Source: Cudoniella acicularis (lineage: Eukaryota > Ascomycota > Leotiomycetes > Helotiales > Helotiaceae). From it: a stretch of DNA of 41,443 bases. The DNA lies in the NCBI GenBank assembly GCA_013054445.1, contig JAAMPI010000364.1:1-41443 (forward strand), given 5' to 3'. Shown piece by piece: positions 20,155 through 31,867 of the stretch. Below the pieces are notes generated by a model that searched no databases, was not told where the DNA came from, and saw only the letters and a list, made by a program, of their open reading frames with translations. The position numbers and the translations under genes were made by a program. How positions within the stretch are numbered: the stretch's first letter is position 1; the number at the start of each line of letters is the position of its first letter.

Positions 20155-23100
20155 TCAAGCATCATCCGATTCTTCCACACCCTCTCTAACCTTCTCCCCC
20201 GGACTCCACTTGACAAACTCATGCTGCGGATGCACCTTCAGCAGCGAACGCGCACACTTTGCGCAAAAATCTATGTCAAAACACACAGTGCAATAATAAT
20301 AAGTACCAAATATACTCTTGCAAAAAAAAACCAACAATGTTAGCAATATTTCTTTTTCTTCCTCTATCTAAAAAAAAAAAAGGAGTGAAGGGAGAACTCA
20401 CCATCTCACACCCATCACAATCCCTCTTCGCCTTAGCTCCTACCGCTGGTTCCCCCTCTGGTCTCGAGCTCGACAACTTTTTATAGGGTTCAAAAGCCAC
20501 CTTGACTTTTTTATCACACCCATAATATGCCGCGAGAGAAGAGGGCGTCCACCCATCGTCAGTCTCCCACGTTAAAGGAGAAGTACTGTTCTTCTCTTCC
20601 AAAAGCCGCTTGATGGTTGCAAGATTTCCCTTTCTCGTAGCCCAATGCAAAGGCATCCATCCATCCACATCAGCGACATTGAGTTCCTTGGAGTTGCCAG
20701 TGTCCAGAATCCTCTCGACCATCTTCAAGACTCCACTGGCAGCAGCGTGGTGAAGTGCATTCCGGCCATACTTATCGCAACAAGAAGAATCCACTCCTTT
20801 CTTGATCAGCAACTTGGATGTCCCCGTGTGCCCACCATCAGCAGCCAAATGGAGTGTGTTCCGACCTTGATCATCAACAGCTTGTAAATCAGCGTGATGT
20901 TTTATTAGAAGCTTCTTCACGACGGAGAAGTACCCGCCCTCGGCGGCCATGAGTAGAGGGGTGCACCCCAATAAGTCGCGGCTTTCGATCTCGGCCCCGG
21001 CTTCGATTAGTATGGTTATAACGCTCATCTCGCCGTAAGATGCTGCTAGGTGCAAAGCTGTCTCTTGTTTCTTGTTCCGCGCCAAGATGCTAGATTTACT
21101 TTCGAGAAGCAATTTCAGTGTTTTGACCTTGCCGTATTCTGCGGCGAGCATGAGGGCTGTCGACCCTCTTTGGGTCTTCGCCTCGACGTCCGCCCCTTTT
21201 TTGAGGAGATGCTCTGTTACTTTCATACAGCCGTAAATTGCGGCGCGATGTAAGGGTGTCTCGCACTTTTTATTCTGTATATTGATTTCCGTGCCATTTT
21301 CAAGGAGGTATTCGAGGACCAGTGGCGCTTCGTATTCAGCGGCATAGTGAATTGGCGTAGTGCCTCTCACATTTTGAGCGTGGATGTCAGCGCCTTTTGA
21401 GATGAGAAGTTCGGCTACTTTTCTGGCATTCCATTCGGCGGCGCAGTGGAGGGGCGTGTCTCCTGTGGTGTCCTGAGTAGCCCGACTGTCAATTTCAGCC
21501 CGATGGTCGATGAGGAGTTCTGCTATATCTCGGTGGTCGTATTCTGCTGCCGTATGGAGTGGCGTTACCCCGCTGCTGCTTTTGGTATTTGGACTGAGTC
21601 CTAGGTGTAACATGAGACGGATGGTGTCTAAGCTACCGTTTCGGCAGGCCTAAGATATCAAAATTTAGAAGTTAGTTATGTATCTTCATGTCTCATAATA
21701 CCCAAGAAGAATGAGGGGTGTCCCTGAACAGGCCATATCGAACTCTCGAGGGTTCGGTAGCTCGGTATGAAACAAACCCCTCATTGGACACGCTGATTGG
21801 AGAGTTTAATCCAATGGGTGGTAGTTTGGTAAAAAGAAATGAAAAATAGCATGCTTTCCACCATTTAGGCTTTTTTGCAGCATCAGTATCTTAAAACAGA
21901 AGTGTCTACTTTCCAAAATTCAAACAAACTCAAATGAACATGTAAGAATCATGACCACTCACCATATGAAAAGCCGTGAGACCACCCGAGCCCGTGAGAG
22001 TCGCTTTTGCATGCCTCATCAAGAGAGCACGCACAACACCATGATGCTCCTCATCAGCAGCCATCATCAATGCCGTATTCCGACTCGGACCATGGACGTC
22101 GATCTCAGCCCCCATCTCAAGAAGCCGCGTTACAACCGCCAAGTTCCCTTTCTTAGCCGCCGTATGAAGCGGTGTTTCATCGTTTCGGCTACTACAGTGG
22201 ATATTGGCTCCTTGATCTAGCAAAAGGGAAGTGATCTCGTCAAAACCGCGGTAGATTGATTTATGAAGAGCAGTGAAACCTCTCGTGCTCTCGGCCTCCA
22301 TGTCAGCGCCAGCGTCCAAGAGCACTCGAGCGGCTTCGAGATGGCCCGCTTCCGCGGCTTCATGTAGAGCGGTGAAGCCATCTTCTTGGGCTTGAGTGAT
22401 TTGCGCGCCGTGCTCCAGGAGCGCGGAGACTATTGCTGTATGTCCTAGTCTAGCGGCACCTTGCAGGGTAGTGAGGCCAATATCTGTCACAGCTTCAACA
22501 TTTGCTCCGGAAGCAAGAAGTATATGAATAATATCAAGCTTATCTTTCATCATTGCAGAGTATAGTGGAGTTCTCTGGTGCTCATCAGGTGTCTCTAGAG
22601 AGGCCTTCGCATCGATAAGGAGACGTAATGTTCGGCAAGCTCCTGCTGCAGCTGCAACAAGAAGAGGTGTTGTGGTACCGCTTTCAGCCTTTGCCTCGAT
22701 GTCTGAGCCTTGCGCCAAAAGGTATGTAGTGGATTCTTCGTGATCCCTTTGAGCGGCTAGATGAAGATATGTAACCCCGTTTGGCTTGTAACTCAAGTCT
22801 GCCCCATGTTGAACCAAGAGTTTTGCTAGGTCAACAAAGTTTGAAGAAAAAGCGGCCCACAATGGTGGAGACCCGAATTTTGTGAATTTGTTAGGGTCAG
22901 ATCCAGAGTCGAGTAAGAGCTGGACCAATTTCGCCGAGCCACGTAAGACAGCTAAATTCAACAGCAGTGGTAACTTGGCTAGCTCCTTCTCTTCACTGAG
23001 CAACTCTCTGGCCCGATTGATATCGCCCTCCCGAATAGCGTTTTGGATAGCCATGACATTTATGGAATCCTCAATTCCAGCTTTTATTTGTGGGACGGGC

Positions 23101-26100
23101 GAAGGCGACCTTGAAGGGGGTGCCGAGCTTTTGCTGGGGCAGAGCGTATTCGTTTCACGTGAACTTCGACTTCCAAGTGTTTGCAATAATTTGACAGTGG
23201 TATGCCGTTGCGTTTCCTGGGCTCGATCCAAAGGTGTGCGACCGATCGAGTCCTGACTGTTGACATCCAAACCCGCATCAACTAAAAATTGGACAAAGGA
23301 GTCTGCTCCACCTTGGGCTGCTCCGTGAAGAAGAGTACCACCATCAAGTCCAACGTGGAATACATCAGCACCATGTTTAAGAAGCGTTTCGAAAATTTGA
23401 TTGTTTCTAGGACCCTTCGTGCACATCAACGGCGTGACCCCAAATATGTTTTTGTGGTTCACATCAGCACCGGCATTGATTAGCACCTTGACGAGATCAA
23501 GCTTTCCCTGAATTGCGGCTGCAAATAGAGGTGGATCGGCTCCTTCAGGTGCGGTCTCAGTTCCGGATCCAAGCTCTAAAAGAGCCCTCAATGCTTCAAC
23601 TGAGCTCTCCGTGCCTATTGGTGATATTGCTAAATCAATGGGTCTGAAATGGCCTTTATTTGTTGCATGGACGTCGGCTCCATTTTCCCCGAGTACTTTG
23701 ATGGATTCTACTTCATTCGCGTGAGCAGCCAAGTGGAGTGGAGTTAAGCCATCCAAAGTGCGACAGTCGATATTTGAGCCCTATAAGAATTTAGTTTTTG
23801 TGACCTAAAGACCAGGATTGACGTCAATCATACTTTTTTCAGAATGAATTCGATGTTGTCAATCATCCCCTCCTCTGCACTGAACAACAAATATCAGCAT
23901 TTTGTGAAAGGTAAGGGGCGGTAGGAGTGGGATGCGTAGATTCTCTAACAAACGAAAATATTCGGATAATTGAATGGTAAGTCAGTGACTAATATTAAAA
24001 AAGTGGAGTTGTCCTTACGCGTAATGAAGGGGAGATTTTCCTTTTTTTATCTTCCACATCAATTTTCCCGCCACCTTTCAGCAACATCTTCATACTTTCC
24101 GAATCCGCGCAGCTTTTAGCTGCGTAATGCATTGGCGTCATTCCATTGTTGTCTCTTGCATGCACGCTTGCGCTTTTTCTAAGAAGCTCCGTAGTCACTG
24201 ACTCCGAATCTTCATCAATACTTATATGAAGAGGAGTAGCTCCGTCATTATCTCTACTTTCGATGTCGGCCTGTGCCCGAAGTAAAACCTTCGCGGTACT
24301 GACGGAACCATATAGTGCGGCATGATGCAGAGCAGTCCGTCCCTTGTCGTCTTTCCCTGAAATGAGGAGATGATCCTGTTGTAACAGGATGGTGACTACT
24401 TCTTTCCTTCCGCGTGCTGCGGCAGAAATAAGGGGTGACGTTCCCTGGTATCCACGGACATGAAGACTTGCAAGGCTATGATCCAATATCGACTGCACTA
24501 CCCCCCTGCGTCCTTTTTGGGAAGCGATTATCAACGCAGTTGAGCCTCCCTGGTCTCGTGCAACAGAATCTGCGCCGCTCTCCAAGAGAACCTTGACTGA
24601 TCGGAGTGCAATATTCGAGGTAGTAGCATCCGCCGCTTCATGTAAGGCAGTCCGTCTACGTCCATCCTGACTTTCCAGCTTTGCACCTGATTTTATCAAG
24701 AGCTTCAACACTGTCTCGTGGCCCCCACGAGCGGCTTCATGCAATGCTGTACGCTTTGCATTGGTGCATACTTGGACATTAGCACCTCGCTGAAGCAGCA
24801 CCCTGCAGGCTTCAGTTCGGCCTTGCGATGCTGCACTGATCAGTGGCGTCTTTCCCTCCTTGTCGCGAGCTTCAGTATCTGCGTCAGAGTCCAAGAGCAA
24901 AGTGATAATGCTTTCGTAGCCTTGAATTGCAGCACGATGAAGAGGCGTCTGGCCCTTGAGACACTGGACTGAAATGTCAGCCCCGCGCTCGAGCAATAAA
25001 CGACATATCGAGTTATTTCCAGCTTCTGTCGATAGCTGCAGTGGTGTAAGACCAACGTGATCTTTAGTTTCGATGGTCGTTTTAGAAGCTAAGAGCTGGG
25101 CTAGTTCATAGTAACCTTTCGAAGCTGCTTCGTGTAATGCAGTTCTTTTTATCAAATCTGAAATCTCCACAGTAGCACCTTTCTCTACCAACGCTTTAGT
25201 AGCCTCAAAGTGGCCACTCCTTGTGGCTCGGTGCAGTGCAGTCTGGCCAACAGAGTCCTGAAGATCTACTGAAGATCCAGATTGAATAAATTCATTCATG
25301 AGGTCCAAGAGACCGAAGTGAGCGGCGATATGTATTCCATTGATGCTGTTGAAGAACTGTCCTGGGTCCGTTGTTGATGCTTGCCCATGAAACGACATTG
25401 CCTGCACAATTGAAGAAAGCTTCAAATCATCTCTTAGGACTTGCAAAGCCAGATTTTTATACGTGGAGATAGAAGCTTGCCTTGCGTGAGTACCCCAGTT
25501 CTTGCATGCGTAATCGAGCAAGGTGAGCTTTTGAATGCGTGACCTCTCATCAGCGAATGTCTTGCAGAACCCGGACGATAGCTCTTCCAGAGATATATAA
25601 GTGAGACAAGATACAGCAATTTCTGAATGAACATCGGGGAAGCGTATCAAGAGACTTTTCTGCAGGTGTTCCTGTGCCGTATAATGTACGAGGCGAATTG
25701 CTCCGCTTCGAGGTTCGTGTGCGACCAAACCAGCACACAAAGAGAGAATGAACTCGTCCTCTGGACAGCTCTCTTCACAAAATTCAGTGTCATCGGGAGA
25801 TATGGCAAGAGCATGCTTCAGTTCCGCCATAGTCAAAGGCCGTACAGCATACGTCACCCACGCGAGGACCTTTCTAGAGAAGTCAGCATCGTCTTCGTTT
25901 TGGTCCAAAATTCTCTGGAGAGCCTGGTCGTAGGTATCGGATAGACCGCGGGGGAGCTTCTGGAGCGCATCTCTGATCTCTTTGACACTGTGCTTTGTTG
26001 CCAAGGCATCTATATGTAGCCTAGCTAGCAAAAACCTGGTTATGGTTGTTTAGTATGTCGATGTGTGCTACTTGAAAATAACTTCAAGACGATGACTTAC

Positions 26101-28048
26101 ATTCCTTGCGCCTTTCCAGCGACTGCATCAATGATCTCAGACTTGAGCGTTGGGTATTTGCGGATGAACGTTGCGATTCGGCGATTCTTGTCGAGTCGAG
26201 TGTCCAGATGCGCCCGAATATCAGATTCTTTTGCCAAAATCTCTAGTCTAGCAGCACTCTCAAGTTCAAACTGTAGGGTGAGTAGGGGTCTTGATGTGAT
26301 GAGAAGCCGAATTCCTGGCAATAGCTTGAGAACTTCTTCTAGGAATATTTCACCACAACCGTCATCATGATAACATTCATCAAGTCCATCAATAATGATG
26401 TAGGTACGCTTGTAGACCTTGATTTGCGCTCGTAGAACTGATAGGATATCAACAATGCTCGGACGCGTGCCGAGATCTTGATGTCGTTTGTGTAGTCTTT
26501 GGAGATCCTGAGACATAACACCTTCGGTGGGTATAAGTTGTTGGACAATACTGGCGAGGAGATTTACCGCGGTTTGCTGGGTTCTGTCTTCGTAGCTGCA
26601 GAAGACCACCGCAACTCCTACCCCCAGCTGCTTCTTCGTCTTTGACAAATGGTTCACGATAACAGAGCTATAAGTAGTTGTTAGTTCATCAAATATAACA
26701 CATTTGGCAATCTAAAACCTACGCCAGAACAGATTTACCAGATCCGGCTACATTATATCAGCAGCTATCTTTCCGTTGAAAAGTCACGGACAAACTCACG
26801 GATTCCTGTACACCAGAGGAGATTCTCTTCCTTGTCCACCCATTTGCGAAACTTCTTGTCTTCCAAAAGCCACGCGCCTGTACCTTGTTGCCAACGACCG
26901 AGAATATCTTCTTGGGTCTGAACAAAATTCAGAGGAGAAAGCCAGGATATCATTTTTCTCCGGTCTTTCTCCATCAGGAGCTTTTGATCTATTCAAAGAT
27001 TATCAGAAAGATGCTCTGAACTTCACAGAAGTTTCTCAGAGTGCTTACCTTGCCCCATGGGAGCACCAACTTTTATCGGATCAATATGACCGAGTAGACA
27101 TTTTGCGTAGGCAGCAGCGGTCGCCGCAGCATATGCTTGCCACTAGAAAATAAGCGGGTCAGCCCATTGGCCTTTCAGCATGATCAGGACTCCTGATTTT
27201 GAAGTCCACCATTCGAAAGTTCGCCTTACCTGTTTGTTTTTATGACTATCTGCATAGTCACATATGCCACGGATGACAGCGCAGGGAAAAGAATTCATCA
27301 ACCCAGCAGCCTCCATCTCAAAGCAAAGGATATCATGCTTTTCTCTCAACTTATCCCTCCTCTTCCCATCCTTAATCAGTGCATTCCCAGAAGCAATCGT
27401 CCCATAATGCACCACAACGCTCTGCTTTCTCTCAGGCCTGACCACCAACATCTCCACATCACCCGCCTCATAAAGCAAATCATTTTCAGGCCCGGGACAC
27501 CTAAACATCTCATTCCCCTCAAAACTCTCCAAAAACCTCAGAAACTCGTTACCCCATCTGATTTGACGAGCTTGCAAAGTACTGATTGCAGTTCTGACAA
27601 TAGTAGGAGGGGCATCCAGCCAACCGGTCGTTTCGAAAACGTCACCTTCAAGTGCTTTCCCATAGTCATATTGTATCACGCCACCATTCCCCATTCCTGG
27701 TTTACTCACCACCACATCTCCAAGTCTGATATCGTGATCGGGTAACTTCGGTACTCCGCCAGCAATACCGACCATAAGCCCGAATTGGATATTGGGAAAG
27801 CTGTGTCTCATCTGGGAAGCTACATTGGTGGCGGAACTGAGACCGTATTCTCCTTGTGGTAGACATGCGATGACGACGTTGTGCTGACCGATTTGGCCGA
27901 GCGTGTAGTTGTTGGTGTCGGCGTGTGTCCGGGGTAAGCGGGGATGTTCTTCGTCTAGCATAAAAAGGGCGGCGGCGTATTCGGGTGAGGGGAGAGCACA
28001 AATCCAGCCAATGGTATAGTCATTATGATTGAAGGTTGGCAGGCTCAT
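20155..28048 (-). CDS. NLR-type receptor: PNP_UDP - NACHT - ankyrin repeats - ZZ zinc finger, 2325 residues
   Basis: Ten exons: 28048-27230, 27142-27049, 26988-26800, 26747-26723, 26667-26101, 26035-24019, 23872-23834, 23780-21963, 21649-20402, 20316-20155 (6978 nt, all phases agree). Residues ~11-290 are a PNP_UDP domain with GLMVGIAGG (90-98), CFEMEAAG (242-249) and GICDYADSH (261-269). The NACHT has Walker A GIPGSGKS (366-373, partly in a 25 nt exon) and Walker B YIIIDGLDEC (465-474). A helical GPI-like region (LPRGLSDTYDQAL.., LTMAELKHALA) follows, then close to 40 ankyrin repeats (~797-2240) split by a Ser/Pro linker (KSSAPPSRSPSPVP). The end is a ZZ finger (CDGCEM.., YYCTVC, DFCAKC, HPQHEF). 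By family knowledge the NACHT would oligomerise when the ankyrins sense a ligand, and the N-domain is the effector. The least certain joins are those around the 39 nt exon. No stops or shifts were found. Confidence 0.85.
21650..21962 (-). other. Unusually long intron of the NLR gene with internal inverted repeat
   Basis: At 313 bp this intron is about four times the usual size here. It has GTGAGT at the donor and CTTAG at the acceptor and joins TAFHM to ACRNGSLD within an ankyrin repeat. Inside, AATGAGGGGT (21710-21719) and ACCCCTCATT (21776-21785) form a perfect 10 bp inverted repeat. This could be a small decayed insertion or an RNA hairpin. Confidence 0.6.
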
Positions 28049-28618
28049 GGCGGGAGTGGGTTAGCCGGGTGGAGGGTCTCCATATAACCTTAAATCAACG
28101 AAAGTGGAGGGTGCGAAGTGTGCTTCGAGAACGCTAACGGATGGCGAAAAAGAATGAGTGCGAGGCAAAGGTAGCATTATACTAGCTTGAAGGGAAGTTT
28201 CAAGGCGTGTGTAAAAACAAAATTGGAAGGAGAAGGATCCTGGGTCTAGCGTGTAGCTGAATCTTCTTCGGGGTGGGGTTGCTGTTTTGAGGTTAAAAAT
28301 GTGGGGCAAGGGGCGGACCGAGAGATGGTCGAGGCTTGGCTGCCAAAAGACTTAGTGTGCAGCTATTAGTATTCCTGTACAAATTCATAAAGCATGTAAG
28401 TACAAATGTTTCCTCCGACATGCATATCATTAGAAGTTTTAGGGCGGATATACTAAAATATCGAAATAAAAATCTTCTCTTCAAATTTTCTCCACTTGGA
28501 GAGCATACACAACAGCACTCTTAACTGTTGCTTAAAAATGAGAAATATTTTAAGATGTTAGAATCATGAAGCAGAAATTATTTCTCCTTCTAACCTTTCC
28601 TCTCTATCCACAAGAGAT
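28049..28618. other. Intergenic: NLR promoter and 3' end of the F-box gene
   Basis: 570 bp between two minus-strand genes. No frame of family character and no clear TATA box were found. The right part is AT-rich. Confidence 0.5.
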
Positions 28619-30500
28619 CTACGTAAAATCATAAACCATCAGCGCCTGGGTCCCCGCCTCACTCTCCTTGAGCACAATAACACACTCATCATCAAAGCCC
28701 ACCCAACTCTTCCTCGCTTTAACATCTTCACCATAACTCCCAAACACCCCTTCTAGTCCACCCACCTCGCTCGATCCCGCCCCATCAGCACGAACCATCA
28801 CACTCCTCTCGCCGCTCAATAGTTCCCTCTCCCTCCTATTAATCCTCTTCGCTCTAGAGGGAGAGGTGGAAGCAAACCCTCCCTCCAACTCCCAAACCCT
28901 AAGTTCATTTCCTCGCGTGCTAACACTAACGGCCTTCCCTCTGGTCGTGATCTCCGCTGACGATACAGACGAAGTATGGCCCCAGAGTTTGGTGCCGGGG
29001 GAAATACGCAGCGTTTTCGATGTGCTCGTACATAGGTAGAGTGTAAGCGTGTTATCTGGGTGCGTGGCGAGGATATAGGGATGTGAGTAAGAGAGTGTAG
29101 TGGGGCGGGTGGTGCTGCTGATTATTTGATGTGATGGGGAGGTCGTTCCTGATGATAGAGGGGACGGGGATGAGGGTGTTGATGAAGAGTGGAGAATAGA
29201 GGAGAATCCTTGTGGCAAAGCGGAGGCGAGGCGCGAGAAGGTAGGTGAGGCCTGTGGTGGGGGAGAGGTGTAGTTCTTGAAGGCCAATGGTGTAGCCTGA
29301 GAGGTAGGTGGGGAGGGAGTAGGCGATGCTGGCTATTATTGCCGAGGATGTGGTGCGGATGGAGAGGGAGAGGGGTGGCCAGGAGGTGTGGGATTTGAGG
29401 GAGGCGAGGAGACAAGGGTATATCTTCGAGGGGTTTGTCGAAGAAGATTCTTGTGTAGCTGGGAGCAGTTCTGCAGTGGGCTCCTCTAAGATTTCCGACA
29501 TATGTTCTTGGTCATTGGGCCTATGGCCATCTTGTATTGGTAGCTCCTCTAACATTTCCGATTTGTCTTCTAAAATATTGGATCTGCCGTCTTCTTGTTT
29601 TAATGTGTCCTCCGGGGTTTCGGATTCATCTTCTTGGGTTTTTGTTTTTGACTCTTGGTCTTCTTGTGATGAGGGCACCGGGTTGAACGTATAAAGTGAC
29701 AAGAGCTGCGAATCAGTAATTGTGAGAATGTATGGATTCGCAAAAGCAATCGCACTCAACATCCCATTACTCGAGGCCGGATTTCTGTAAATATGCTCGA
29801 AATTCTTCCCCTTAACATCCAACTTCCAAGTTCCCCACCCACCATCCAAAAACCCGACTGCAATCCCCAGACTCCCCTTCCCAGACTCCTCATCCACAGC
29901 CACACAAGTCGGAACAATATCTTCACCCAGCGCACAAGCAGCAATTAAAACCTTCTCCTTCAAATCCCAAACTCTTAACCCCTCCCCTTTGTCCACCGTG
30001 AGCACCACCCCCTCGGCCAACTTCACCAAAATCGCCGGCACAGACGGCCTATCCGCAACATGAATCTCCTGTACCTCACACGCTCCAATCGACCAATTAT
30101 GCCTCAATTTATACTGCCCCTTCCAATTCGTCATTTTCCCATCCGAGCGATTCACCAACGTATTGTCATCTAGCCATTTACTTCTCCTCGAGGAGAAATG
30201 CAGCGAGTCATCTTCTGGGGGCGCGGTTCTCATTCCGGGGATTCGGAGAGCGCGCGGGAGCACGAAACGGTTGTAGTATAGGTTTTTCCATATTTGCGAA
30301 TCGCCCGCGAGCTTGTAGAAACGATGCGATAGTCGCTGGCACTGGATTAATGTCTGTATAGGCAGGCGGTGAAGAATGCGGATGAGGAGTTCGTCGGAAA
30401 GGTCGGAGAGGTAATCGAGGGAACTTTTTATGCGCGTTCTCTTGGATATGGGGAGCGACGCGTCCCCATCTGAGCTTGATCTCCGATGTTTGGGAGCCAT
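28619..30500 (-). CDS. F-box protein with WD/beta-propeller-like C-terminal region; one homopolymer frameshift
   Basis: The first ATG is at 30500; the longer frame upstream has none. Residues ~30-75 are an F-box (DYLSDLSDELLIRILHRLP .. CQRLSHRFYKL..SQIWKNLYYNRFV). The next region has WD-like strands (GLRVWDLKEKVLIAACALG; GGWGTWKLDVKG; late LWGHTSSVSSAEI and NELRVWELEGG), interrupted by an acidic, Glu/Asp/Ser/Thr-rich low-complexity stretch. F-box proteins recruit substrates to SCF ubiquitin ligases; the substrate is unknown. Two overlapping frames each carry half of the gene and meet at a G5 run (29259-29263, C5 in the coding strand). With one base fewer the gene is a single frame of 626 residues (1881 nt), with SRLASALPQGF and the propeller in register. 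A sequencing or assembly indel is the likeliest cause. No introns are needed. Confidence 0.75.
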
Positions 30501-30757
30501 GGCGCACAAAGGGAGTTGCGAATGGAATGTGAAGCTTTTCGGAATATTGTTTGCCTGTAGTGTTGTTATCGCCGCCACAATCTTATCGCCGCGCGCACGT
30601 GCCCCCTGAATTCGAAGCCGAGGCTCAAAGCCGCCCAACCTCCCTCTGAAATTCTATCCAACACGATAACACCAACACATCATCATCAGCACCACCAGCG
30701 TGTGCGCGCGTCACTCCTTTCCCCCCGGCTTTCCTTTGTACAAACACCGCGCAAAAT
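30501..30757. promoter_or_regulatory. Short bidirectional promoter between F-box gene and PEX16
   Basis: Only 257 bp separate the two divergent start codons. The segment is C-rich on the plus strand, with CCCCCC and CACCA stretches and no TATA box, as expected for constitutive fungal promoters. Confidence 0.45.
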
Positions 30758-31867
30758 ATGGAGACGCTCAAATCAGCACGGGGACAGATCCCCAACGCGC
30801 TCTCGCTCCCCCCAAGATGGCTCCACATGTACAGCGACTTCATCACCAAAAACCAATCTTCCGTAACACAAATCGAATCCGCCTTGCGCTCCTTAACCTA
30901 CATCATCCCAGGGCGCTTCCGGGACGCCGAACTCGCCTCCGAAAGCCTCCACTCCTCCATCCAACTCCTGTCCATGTACCACGACACTTTACTCACGCGC
31001 GCGATCGCAAAACTACCCGGCATGCCGCGCCAGCAGAGCCCGCATAATCGCTATACGAAGTTTTGGATTCAGAAATCGAGGTTTTATAGGAGGGTGGCGA
31101 CGTTATTGGCGATGATTCAGTATACGGAGTTGTTGTGGGAGATGATGGCGAAGAGGAAGGGGGAGCGGATACGTTGGCGCGTGGTAGTTATCATTGAGGT
31201 TGTGAAGGCTGTGTGTAGGTTGTGTTTGCTAAGGATTACAAGCTCGAGACCGCTTGTTACGCCTGCGTTGCCGGAAAGAGAGGTCATTCCTGAGGAAGAA
31301 ACTCCGACGTCAGATGAGGAGGATGAGTACTTGTTGTCGGAAGAGGAAGCCCCTGTGAGGCCGCTGCAGAAAAAGGAATACAAGATGAAGAGGACGGGGT
31401 TGAGTCTACCCAGTCTACCAAATCCAGGCGATATATCAAGTTACCTACTCTCAAAAGTCCTCACAGCAGACGACATCAAAGCACCAAACGCACTACTCAA
31501 CAAAGTCAACGGATCCGCGCAATTCGCTGAAATACTACACATCCTTCAACCAGTCATATACGCCATAGCAATGTCTAGGAGCAAAGACAAAAAGAACTGG
31601 CAACCATGGCTACTAGGGTTAAGCGTTGAATACGCCGCGCGACAACTAAGGAAAGACGGTTTAAGGACCACAGCGCTGGAAAGAGAGCAATGGGGTAAGC
31701 GGGGATGGGCAATGGGATGGTGGGCTATGCGCGGAGCATTTTACGAGAATGTAACAAAGGGGTTCTTGCATAGGACATCAGAGAAACTACCATCACTGAT
31801 ATCGGGGGTTCTGGATGATTACTTGTACCTATGGGATGGATATTACTTCAGCACGAGCTCGAACTAG
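30758..31867 (+). CDS. PEX16: Peroxisomal membrane protein PEX16 (peroxin-16)
   Basis: A single exon of 369 residues, within the usual range for fungal PEX16. The N-terminal part is PPRWLHMYSDFITKNQSSVTQIESALRSLTYIIPGRF..AELASE, the family's characteristic opening. LIRYTxLLWEM-type residues (MIQYTELLWEMMAKRKG) follow, then the basic RIRWRVVVIIEVVKAVCRLCLL helix. An acidic linker (PEEETPTSDEEDEY) comes next, and then the conserved C-terminal half (LHILQPVIYAIAMSRSKDKKNWQPWLLGLSVEYAA and GWWAMRGAFYENVTKGFL). PEX16 acts with PEX3 and PEX19 in peroxisomal membrane protein insertion and peroxisome biogenesis, and in some fungi it influences division. No breaks. The ATG at 30758 lies in AATATGG context, with no longer in-frame ATG. 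Confidence 0.93.
   Translation: METLKSARGQIPNALSLPPRWLHMYSDFITKNQSSVTQIESALRSLTYIIPGRFRDAELASESLHSSIQLLSMYHDTLLTRAIAKLPGMPRQQSPHNRYTKFWIQKSRFYRRVATLLAMIQYTELLWEMMAKRKGERIRWRVVVIIEVVKAVCRLCLLRITSSRPLVTPALPEREVIPEEETPTSDEEDEYLLSEEEAPVRPLQKKEYKMKRTGLSLPSLPNPGDISSYLLSKVLTADDIKAPNALLNKVNGSAQFAEILHILQPVIYAIAMSRSKDKKNWQPWLLGLSVEYAARQLRKDGLRTTALEREQWGKRGWAMGWWAMRGAFYENVTKGFLHRTSEKLPSLISGVLDDYLYLWDGYYFSTSSN

Noticed and set aside
20155..26031. Three separate ankyrin genes plus a separate ZZ gene
   Set aside because: All intervening segments are bounded by splice sites in matching phase and the ankyrin pattern continues across the joins. A single gene is simpler, although transcripts are needed.
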